From assembly GCF_003073045.1 (NCBI RefSeq), contig NC_037592.1:10320007-10384006 (forward strand): DNA of 64,000 nucleotides, given 5' to 3'. The stretch comes from Pomacea canaliculata. Taxonomy: Eukaryota > Mollusca > Gastropoda > Architaenioglossa > Ampullariidae. The position numbers and the translations under genes are program-made. Below are positions 12,921 to 24,900 of the stretch, piece by piece (the first letter of the stretch is position 1; every line of letters starts with the position of its first letter). The notes under the pieces are model-generated. The model saw nothing but the letters and a program-made list of their open reading frames with translations. It did no database searches and was not told the origin of the DNA.

Positions 12921-15900
12921 GTGAGTGAGCGACAGTCACCTATTGGTTCACAGTAAGAGCCTTTGAGTCAACAACGCTACGTGATTGCCACGTGAGCGCT
13001 ATGTGAAATCTACGTCTTTTTGTAGATAGATACCTACTGGATTTTATGAAATTGTCTTAAAATGTCAAATTGTGTAGTGCACAGGGTTGCACATTGAGTC
13101 TAACATGTATGAATGTGCGTGCATGTGCGAGTGCGTGCGTGATGAATCAGATAGTAGGATATCTCTCACTCATAAAAGAGGTGTATAGCATAGCAAACGG
13201 ACCACAGACTGCGCGGGTTGTCTTTGAAGCAGACGACAGACGACATTCTGCCAAGCTGGCGGATAAGAAGCCTCCTGCGGTGTGCACGGATTCTCGCTTT
13301 CCATGCACCTCAGTTACCGGCCGGCCTCAGAATCACCCCCCAAAAAACCATAAGATTTTGTTTTCATTCCCAGTCCCCCACTTCCCGCACCTTTCATCAC
13401 ATTCTTGAAACGTGATCGCCCTGTGGGTGGTTAGATGTCCTTTCACCACGTTGACAACACATCCGGGGTCTTGTGTCTTTATCCACGTGCGCCATTTACT
13501 GTCATATTATGTTTACTTTGCACGTCATTTGGGTACTTGTTGACGCCACACTGTTTACATCCCTGGCACTGTTTGTCTGCGAGAAGGAATGCACGGTTGT
13601 TAGCAAATCGTGAGTTGCTAATGCACAAGCTGTCCCACTTTCGTTTCTAAAGAGGCACGCGTTTTGAATCACGGTATTTTTACCCCTCTGTTTGACTTGA
13701 GGATTTATCTGAGACTTATTTTCGTCTGGTTCACATCTCGTGTTTGTTAGAGATTGATAGAATGAGAGGGGGAGGGGGGTCAGAAGGAGAGGTGGGGGTG
13801 CGTGGATTACCTCGTGAATATTGCAGTACACCTGTTGAGCCGGATTCAGTTTTCGTGAAGATGAACGGGATTTTTTTTTGTTAACCTCCTTCCCTCTCGA
13901 GCATGTCAGGTTTGCATTTTGCTCAAGAATCACGGAGATAACATTACGTTGACAAAATTCCTGTCTGTAAAAGTTTAGTGAATTTATATGCTGTGGGAGT
14001 AAAGTCTCTTCTGCATCACTGATATGATCTGAAAATTTGAACACAGCGTTCAGCATATTGTGTCACTGGCCACCTCCTCATCTCTGTGTGTTTGTTAGAG
14101 AGATTAAATGCATAATGATCACTTCTTGTGGCTGTTTATAAAGATCACCTAGTGTTTCCCTATTCATTCATTCGGTCATCATCATCAGACACACATTTTG
14201 CAGGCATTTTGTTCCAAGTAATCGAGAAACCCAGACAGTGATTAGTTCTCTCCAATTGTTAAAATAGTTCACCTCAGGAAGTGAAAGCACTGAGTGATTT
14301 CAACTTGTTTACATGCTAGGAAAGGTAAAAAAGGCCAATAACCTCACAGGTGGGTCATCTTTTGTTGACAGCGGGCTGATTGCTGTGAACCAGCACTAGG
14401 CCTCAGTATAATGCAAGACACATTACAACCACTTGTTACAGTAGAAGTTGGCAGACACCCAGCTAAACTTGTTCTGAAATCTGACTTTCCCGCCTCATTA
14501 ATTTCTAGCAAGGATCAGATCTCGCGAGACTTGTAGACTGGTAGTAAGAACCTTAGGGATTCGTGGGGAGAAGATGGCATCAGCGTCAAGGACAGTGGCT
14601 TTAACTTTGTGTGTCCTTTAAATTACACCCTACCCGGGGTGTCAGTAGAACCACGTTTACAGACACCTAAGATGTAGGTGTTTGCTAGAGATGTGCTGCT
14701 GAAAGCTGTCAGGCGTGTTAGTGCTTCCTTTACACCTGTCAAACTTCAAGCAAGAAAGAAATGACATTCAGAAATCAGAAAGCTTAGGAATAAAAACCAG
14801 TCCCTTAATGGTCGGTAGGTTGGTAAGAATGTTCTTCAAGTGATGACTTTGCTCTTAGGAAAAAGAACCTTGAATATGATTTTTTAAAATCCTTATATTC
14901 TATGCCTCTGTCTCTAATAACATTAACCGACTGGGGCTTTGAAATATTTAAGAGTGGCGACCGTGTGTGTATTCAGTTGGCGTGTTTGATGGTGAGCAGG
15001 ACTATCAAAATGGCGTCAGAGAACGTCAGGACTCTTTCAGAAAAGTCACGATGAAATCCCTTTGCACGGAAGATGTTTTTATTTCGCTGTGAAAATAAGT
15101 AAAAGTCATAAATGTGCTCCACCGTCAGGAACACCCGCTGTATCGCTGACATCTGCCAACGTCACGCGGAATTCAGAGAGTAAAATACAATGGGAGGGGG
15201 AGGGATAGCTGTCTTACAGAGATGATCAGATAAAGATGTCACAGAGGACTGGAGAAGCAGACAGCTGATGAGTTATCTTTCATATTCGGAGTGTCCATGC
15301 TGTTTATGATGGTAACTGCTGTGCTGCAGCTTACCTATGAAGGTTACATTACATTCCTCTTTCTTTGTTCTTCTGTCTGTCCTTGGCTGTTGCCGTATCG
15401 TCCTGCCTCTTCTACTTGTCTATTTGTTCATTCATCCACCTCTCTTCTCTCTTTCTCTCTGTTATGTGTTGCTTCGACATGGTTTTAGTCGTATTTGAGT
15501 CGGGGGTATTGAAGACAGGGATTTTTTTATTTCCACTTAAAAAAAGGCGGCTTCATGATCGTTATCAACAAAAATGGTGTTCTGAGATGATGCCAAGAGA
15601 ACGCTTTTAATTTTATAGAACTTTTAAATTCACTTTCTCCGTCCAAACACTTGTGGATAGTCTATCAAATACTGATCTTCATTGTGCATCTACTTGGCTC
15701 AGACAAGGCGTTTTGCTGAGAAGAACACACGACCTATGACACGTAGATAAACCTGCCTCTGCTGACTTTCCCACTATTCTGCGGCTGTAGAGTCTCAACT
15801 CATTTTACTTTTATATCGTTGCTACTTATGCAAATCCCTGTCAGATATTCACAGCAGGCAATAACTTTACACGAGCTCTGTTATTGAGTATTGAATGTCG

Positions 15901-18900
15901 AGCCTGTGCCCTCACTCCAAGGCCGGTCACACACGTGACCTCTTCCTGCGTACTGCTGGCGCGCGCTCCCGTCATGGGCGTCAGATGCGTACTCCATGCA
16001 AGCAGTGACGTCAGCTTTTTACATTTCAAAATTACGTATACAGTAATAACTACATTACGTATACGGTAACTACATTATGTATACAGTAATAGCTACATCA
16101 CGTATACAGTAATAGTTTCTTTATATATAGTTAAATTTGACGTTCTGGCAATAACTCTGTTACTACTGTTTGTTTACTTACATTTTTCTGTTTATGTTTA
16201 CTAACTTTTAGCCTGTTAGTTGCATGCCCAATGCATAAATATTGGAAAATAACATTTGTTCTCCACACCACCTAGATCCCTGTCCTCACTGAACTTGTTT
16301 TTGTTGTTCTGATGTAAACTTAGTTTCATGTCCTCACCACTTTGCTTATCACCTTTATCTACGACAACTACTACTTGATCCCCAGCTGAAATGTGAGCTG
16401 TGCTTACGATGCCGAGACTCCCCTCTCGAGGTCGTCACTACCATCCTTTGAGGCCACGTCAACAGGTTAATTAAGAAAATTGTTGTACTAGTTTCCCGGA
16501 TTTGAGGCAGTGGAGCGCGACATCTTCTGGCCTGAGAAAGAGAGTTACCAGGATGCAACGTGTTATTAACGTCCACCCAGGAGGGGGATATTCGGGTGTT
16601 TGTTCAGTTCCTCCGGGTTGAAAGTGCTTTCTCATCATGCCATTAAGCAATGCTTGATATGTGTTCACTTACGCACCAGCTGTGATATATTTGTACTTTT
16701 TTTAAATTTTATGACAGTCTAGAAACGACCCCACAGTTTTATGTAACATTTGAAGTTCCGGTAAAATGTAAAATGTTTATAATGTAAGATTGCTCAAAGA
16801 AGAAGCAAACTATTTAGACAGCGAACACCGTGCACTTGTAGTTGTGGTCAGGGTGAAGAGAGGAAAGAGCACTGACTCCAAAAAAAAAAAGTCACCGCTG
16901 TAACACCTTCTCTCTCTTTCTTCATATTTGAAGTAAACAAACACCCCTTGGTGGTGTAGGGGTAGAGGGTGGAGTATTGCTGCCAGTCAAGCGTTAACTG
17001 GGTATTTTTCTCCGGCTTGTCCCGGGTGTAAGTAAGTGAAAAAGCGACGAAGTGCCTGGGGTCTGGTTGTGCTACCCGCGGTGTCAGTCGGCCCGTGGTA
17101 CCCGTGGGCGCTGTGATTGACAAGCAATACCTTCTCAGTAGTCCTCTATATCCATATCTCTTCTCCAGTATGCCCCACAGCCATATATTCTCAGCGCCAA
17201 CTACTTCTCGCTTAGCAATTGGTCAGATCGTGAAACTGATGGGCCACTGGCATAAATAGTTTAGGAGGATCATTAAAAAGGTAGACTCGTGTTTCGTACC
17301 ACAGCGCACATAGCTCGAACAACGAGAGGAGTTCAATGAAGATGGCAGATAAAAAGGGAGTTTTGTCAAGAGGAAAAAAAGTGTTATTGGAGCACCTCCG
17401 TTCCGCCTCCTCGAGCCGTCTTTGTTGGTGTTAGGCCATCAAAACATGATTTTCATTTTAAGGACACTAAGGACACCGGGTCAAAAACACACAAACAACA
17501 CCGCCATTTTACCTCTTTACCGATGCTGGTAGAAGCGAACCCTAAAGAGAGCGAGAGAGTGAATAAATTAGAGTGAGAACGAGCGAGCGAGAGAGAGTGA
17601 GAGATAAACATTGAGAGAGAGACCCGAACAACTTTTCTATTCTCTTGATGGATTTTCTGTTCACAAACTGCAATCTGTTTATCATTAGCACTCAATCACA
17701 CCTACAACATGTTTTGTAACACCAGGAGGTTTTAATAAAAAAAAATTGTATTAAGGGAATCATAACTATTGCGTTGTTTTATTAGGGAAGGAGTGTACAT
17801 CCAGCAAAAGCGTTAACACTCTGTGGAAAAACTATGGCTTGACCAAAATAAAGCAGGCTAATGATTAAGTCGATTATTTTGTATCTCCCGTGAATGATGT
17901 TATAAATATCCAAAATGGCCTTTGGCAGAAAAAAAAGCTTTTCCACCTCTGCTTTAGACGATACATTATAGACTTTGTCTACAGCCTTGATACAAATATG
18001 GATGACCGTGATAACGATACCTATCGATTTGTATTTTCGATTTGTTTAAATATAGATTATTGGTCTTTTCAGATCGATCTTTCTGGCCTGGGGCTGGATT
18101 ACGAATACTTCCTGAAACCAATTTACGAAGAGGTGAGTGGTGAAAGTATGACATCAACTATTGTCATAGAGAGCACAAAGGTAAAAAGTGTAGTTGCTGT
18201 AGGAACAGTGAACTGTGGGTGGCTCACTGTATCAAGAACACGACACTAGCAAAGCCGTGTCCATCCATATCCTTCCGCTGTTTTTTTTTTCCTTCTGTGC
18301 AAAGTGGTTTACATTACTGCTGGGTGGGCGGGGGATTTTTTTTCCTCGCTCAGATACCGGGAGCAATGGAAAAAAAAAATTCTGCAAAGGTCTTAACAGA
18401 CGGGATAGAGGCTAATATTTACAAAACACTGTATTGAGTTAAATTTGAAGACAGGCGAAAATCCGCCGTATCAGGTATGTTTGAGTATTGTGTTTATAAG
18501 GATGAACCTCTTCACGTGTTTATTAGTGAGACCTACTGGAGGTAGAAAGCAAGGCTGACAGATTCGATTGGCTTGCATTCGGAATTAACCAAAAATTCCA
18601 AACCGGCCCAAAGTTCTGTTAAATATTTGCAGAAAAAGTAATGACGGCCCTTGTACTTGACAAACAGAAAGTAATGCAAAGAAGATTGGGGAGCATCGTA
18701 AAATTGATAATAAGATAGTTTAAAGTTTTAGTTACTTCCGATTTCCTTTTTCCTTATTCCTGATTAACACAATGAACATGGATTGTTGTCCATAAATTAT
18801 TAGTTTATATAGCAGACAACAGTGTGTATCTTATTCAGCTAATCTTTTAGCCCTTGTATTTTTTTTATTTTTTTAAATTTTAATCATCAATCAGTTTGTA

Positions 18901-21900
18901 GGGTTTTTTTTAATTAGTAGTTTTTACTACACACTGCGTGGCTTCTTGTTTTATTGTGCACGTGAAAGCCCACGCATGCGCAGACCACACAGAGATGGCG
19001 GTGGCAGTTATGCTCCGCTCTCGTGACGTCATAGGCTGAGCTGACCAGTCATATCCGGTCTAATTATTGACGACGATGATTGTCTTTGTTGCAGGAGGTC
19101 GCTGGCTACAAGCAGTTCCTCCGCACCGTGGGCTCTCTCCTGCTGCGAGACTCCAACCTCAACCTCACGGAGGCGGAAAGGACATTCCGTTTGGATACCT
19201 TCGTGCAGGATGCCTTCGGGGTGGAGAATAAGCTAGCTCAGGTGTGTGTTGAGTTTGTGAAGGCGTCCCGTGTGTGTGTGGAGTAACAAAGAGACACGAA
19301 GACAGCCAGATAATCATCATTCTTGTGTCCTTGAAGATTTTGGTCTTCGGATAATGATCTCACACATAAGTACAAAATATTCTTGTACAGAATTTCAAAG
19401 CGTTTTGTGTCCGCGCCACATAGATCCCCTTTTCTCACAGGCGATGACCGGAGCTAAATCTCTACAGTGGGTATAGCGCATCACGAAGCGTATATGTCTA
19501 TTAATAACTATGAAGTCATGTAGATTGTGTAAATGAGGCAACAAACTTCTGATTTTAGAAGTCAGGTGCGTTACCAGTTCGCGTCTGCTTCATGTTTTGT
19601 CCAGATACTGGGGCGAAGTATTAACTTAATTCATGCATGTGCATGCCATGTTTTGCGTGGAAAATGTCCGCGTGGACAAAACAACGTTTCCAACTGTTTT
19701 TTATCTAGTCACCATCAGTCTCATGGTAACTGTAGAAGATCTTGAGCACAAAAAACTGCCTCAGTGCAAGTTTTTAAAACGCAGACAAATGATCGAGAAT
19801 GCATAAATTCTATTAGGGTAATTGTTTTTAGTTTTCTCTTCCTCTGTGTGAATCTTCTCCGAAATAAGTGCGCTATTGTGCATAGTAAGTGTAAGCAGTA
19901 GTCCCTTTATGTGATTTCTTGATCTCCTTTTTTTCAGATAAAAGGGGAATCAGACACCACCACAAACGCACACGCCACCCAGAATCGAATCATGCTAAAA
20001 ACGCTAAACGACAATTCGAAAGGGGCGGTAAGTAATTATTTACCTGGCAGAAAACAGGGGCTATAGATGTCTAGTATGTGATTTCAGTCTTTCAGTCTAG
20101 TATATTTGTCTAAAGCAAAGGGGCAAGATAAATCCAATGAAAGCTAATTAGAAGCGCAGGAGTATATTTCCAGTTCCAAGCTGTCGGCGACAAGAGAATG
20201 CGGACAGGAGGAAACTACAGACATAACGAAATTAAAGGTTAAAACGGGTATATGGGCTTTACTTTACATTTTAATCGTCGAGGGCATTAAAACAGCAGCG
20301 AGGACACAAATCTCTTTTTATTGCCTGTACATGTTCTCTAGCTGGGCTTCTATACAAGCTATGCAAAACGTCATCCAGCAATAGTTCTGACCAAAGGTGG
20401 ATATTCTCTCCCCCTTGTCTTCTCCGCGGAAATACAGAAAAATGTATTGTAGCACATATCCCTTGAACTAGACAGTATTAGACCGCGACAACCAACAGCA
20501 TCCAGCACCACAGGCCAAAAACTACAACCACAAACAACAACCACTATTACATCCAGCAACCTCCATCACAGCCGACAACCAGAATTACAGCCATTCAACA
20601 CTGTGACGGTCAGCCAGCCCAGGCAGCAGCACAGTGCTCGAGATTGTTTGTAAAGTGTCACGTGACTGTGCAGGTGGACTGGACGGGGCTGTTCACTTAC
20701 ATGTTTGGAGCCTCTGTCACTGGGAACACTTACGTCGTGGTGCTAGAGCAGGAGTACATCCAGAAGGTCACCGACTGGATCGCCGGGTTGCCTGAGACCA
20801 ACAAGACCAGGTACATCCGACAGTTACCGTAACCGTCTGACAGCTGCTATCACTATTCAAAAATTCGCCATGACTATCTGACAGTCCTTCGCTATTTTGT
20901 TCTTGGTCCTACTGGTGGGATGGATTGGGAAGCGAGGGGGGTGGTATCTATTCTATGGTATGGAATTCGATATTGTTTCATCTTGTAATCTCTTTGGCTA
21001 GAAGACGGAGGTATCGAGAAGGCCTGCCACAAGCATTTACACTTTGACCTCAAGGTCTTTGTCGATGCCAAACCAATCCTGTCTTCACCGTTGTGTCTGT
21101 TTGTTCTAAGCTTTTGCACTTTGACCTCAGTGCCCCCTTCTTTTTTCCACCCTACCTCCTCATCATTAGACACTGTACTATGTGAAGGAAAGAAGAGAGA
21201 TCATTATTAAGTCTTTGCTTGGTTGTTTGATGGGATATCATGTCATGGAAAGCATCATGCCTACGTCTCAGTCCTAAATATTTGAATTTTGACCCCAGTG
21301 CCTTTCTTTTGCCATGCCACCAGTAACCCTCTCCACTCTCCCCTTCTCATGTCTGTGTTTGTCGGCAGGATGCTCAACAACTATATGATATGGCGCTTGG
21401 CTCACCGCTACGTGCAGGACCTGTCGTGGGACTACATGCACGCCAACCGCGAGCTGTATTTTAATCTGACCGGCGAAAAAGACTTCCTGGGCTCCTGGCG
21501 CTACTGCTTCAACAAACTCAACGACGACATGAGCGAGGCACTGGGCGCCCTCTTCGTCAGAGACCACTTCACGGAGGCGGACCGGAAGATGGTTAGACGC
21601 TAAGGAAGATTTTGTTCTCTATGGCGTTCCTCCAATTAGACCTACTTGTGAATAAATAAATAAATTCCCTGAGATCATATACCACTGATACGCACCTATA
21701 AGGAATACACATATCTAAACTTCTATCTTCTTTAATGAAGTTAACATAATTTAAACCTTATTTTGGTGTAAAATTAATGGGATCAGAATTTCACGTTGTT
21801 GCGACTTTTGCTGCGATGGATTAAAAATAGATATTAGACCATGAATCTTAGGTAATAAAAATAAAATTTCAGAGAACCAGAACATGTTTTAAAAGCAATT

Positions 21901-24900
21901 ATTAGCCCCAACAGTCCCCATAAAGCACTAAAATCTTATTTTGATAAAATATCTCAATTCCCCAATGACGCCCACCGTTGTAATGTTGATCTTCGGAAAT
22001 ATAAAGTAAGTTAACAGCACTTAGAAAGATGTAACAACTAATAAAGTATATTTCTATAATGTATATTATGTACTACTTTTGCTTCATTGTCTTCATCCCT
22101 TCACACGACATACAGCAATCAAAGGGAAAAAACCCATATGGCGCACCATTCTTTTTTTTCAAACTTCACAGGTCGAGGACATCGCAGACAGTGTGAAGAA
22201 GGCATTGATAGAGAGTCTGGATAATAGCACTCATTGGATGTCCCCAGGTACACGCTTGACAGCGATAAGTAAGGTATGTTGTTTGTATGGTGTGGGCTGG
22301 TTTAGGGTAGTCTGTTCTTTGTGTGGACTGGTTTGGGGTAGTCTGTTCTTTGTGTGGACTGGTTTAGGGTAGTCTATTCTTTGTGTGGACTGGTTTGGGG
22401 TAGTCTATACTTTGTATGGACTGGTTTGGGGTAATCTGTTCTTTGTGTGGGCTGCTTTGGGAAGTTTATTCTTCGTGTGCACTGGTCTGTGGTAGCTGGC
22501 ACCTTGGGCGGGCTAGTTTACGGTAGTCGGGTCTATTACTTACCTCTTATTGTTTTTCTTCTATTTCTTACAACATAAGTCTGTGTTGACTAAAAAGCAC
22601 TCAGTCGCTGTGTTTTTTCGTGTCGGCAGCTTGAACAGTCCCTGATAAAGCTTGGCTATCCTGATTACATGATCAGCGAGGATAAGCTGAACAACATTTA
22701 CGCCAACGTAAGTACAAAGTGGACGAAGCTTAAACACCTTCTGTCCTGAGACATTTTCTTAGCGTGGACGGGCTTAGTTGTTTACCCGATGCAAATTCGA
22801 GAAATCATTCATTTTTGTGTGATATCAAGCTTCAAACATCGACATGCACTGGACGAGGTCAGCGCCGGCTTCATGAAGAAAAGTAGATCTCCGTTGTCAA
22901 GACTACAGCCAATGGGAGAGCTGGACGTGTACTCTTAATCAGCGTGTGCACGAGCGACACATGATCGACCTTTGTATCAATCTCCTCTCTCTCACACACA
23001 CTCTCTCTTTATTAAGGACAATGCAACCACCATTAGCGATTCCCTGGCGTAGAAGGAACGAGACTATACAAAATACTAGTGATGACATGTATGAAGAAGT
23101 GCATCTCAAGGCCTTTTGTGAAAATTTGGGTACAGTGAATGTGATGTAGGCTATGTGGCAGTATGTAGACGTGAACTCTAAAAGCGCACGAAACGCTTAT
23201 CGCGTATTTTAAATAAATAAATAAATAAGTAAAAAAGCGACATAATCTACTTCAAAATTACAACCTCTAGTGTGATGATATCGGTCCCGAGCGAATTTTT
23301 TGCAGCTGGACATTACTGGCGACTACTTCAGCAACCTCCTGAGCTTCAACAAGTTCTTCAAGGAGGACTGGACCCGGCGCCTGACCCAGCCGGACAATGA
23401 TCGGCGTGCCGAGTGGGTGTACCCGGTGTACAGCTTTGTGGCCGAATACTTCAACCCCTGGAAAGAGCTGATCATCCCCGCGGGCTTGATGCAGTTCCCC
23501 ATCTACGACCTCAATAACCCTGGCTTCATGAACTTCGGGTCCATGGGCACGGTCGTGGCACGACAGTTGGTTCACGCCGTTGACGAGATCGGTACGAGTG
23601 TATGACGTCATGGCTTTGATGACATAGTTCCTCCTGCAAAACGTGCGGTTCATTTAACTTTCACCAACTTTTCCAAGGGAATGGTTTTATTTACTCACGC
23701 ACTTACTAATAATAATACCAACTACAACAACAATAAATACAGATATAATAATATGATCTGTGTATCAAATCCCATAAACAAAACAAAATAAAAACAAAAG
23801 AAAATAAATCGAAGATAGAGAAACTCTCTCTCTTTCCATATCCACCACCTTATACACACCATTGAATCCTTTAAACGTGAAAAACGCACCTCTTCCATAA
23901 ACATTACTCATAACAACCTTTCCCATAATGCTAGTCCTTCTTCACACCCTTTTGTAATATCAAGTGACTTTCAGCTCTTGTTCTTGTTATTTGATTCCTC
24001 TGTGTTTTCTGTCTTTGATTTTATTCTTTGTTAGTACCTTGTTTATTCTTTTATGTTTCATATTATTTATTGTTTTCCTGTCCCTCGTATGCTTTCCATA
24101 TGCCGTTCTTGTTCTTAGGCGCTAAGAGCATACTCCTTAGGAGTGTAAGTAAGCGCTTTACAAATTTTGCATTATTATTATTATTAAAAACGTCACTTGA
24201 TCCTTTATATGTTTGACTGCTCACCTGCAGGAAGCCAGTATATGTTGAATGGGTCGCACTACGGCAACTGGTGGTCTTCCGAGACGAAGGCCAACTACGC
24301 TAGCGTCAAGAAATGCATCATCGACGCCTACGTCAACGAGACACAAGGCCCGTACCTCCTACCGGGCAGAGGAATCCTCATGAACGTGAGCATCAGACGT
24401 CATCATACTGACATTCTTACCCGCCCTTGTCACTCAGAGTTGTCACCCAAATCTTATCCCCAAAACCGTACCCGATGTCATCACCATGACCATCTAACGT
24501 GACTCTCAACAGTCGCACCCGTTATTCTTCGTGGAGGTCGTCACCCGCAATTCTGACGAAAAACCCCAAATTCATACCCGACACTTTTATGCAGCACACG
24601 ACGATCATAACCGACATTCCCTTACCAAACAATTACTCAATATTCCTACCCGACATCCTGACCATCGCCAGTTATTTTTACCTGACATTGCCATTGACAT
24701 TTTTACCTACATTGCCTACCCGACATTCTCGAACGATATCGTCTGGCAAAGTAAACTTCACATAACACGCCATTGAGAGCCTGCAAATATTGTTCTTCTC
24801 GAGCGAGGACTGATAACGACTAGTAAAAATTCTGTGTAGGGGTTTCTCCTTTAGTTCTTCGACTTCTTCCCATGCTGTTAAAGTCTGTATGCTCTGCGCT

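Noticed and set aside
16848..17123. 91-codon minus frame and a possible SINE at 16,935-17,115
   Set aside because: The frame is protein-like in places but has no splice context or recognised domain. The block has a promising box A-like start but no box B, and no second copy was found.
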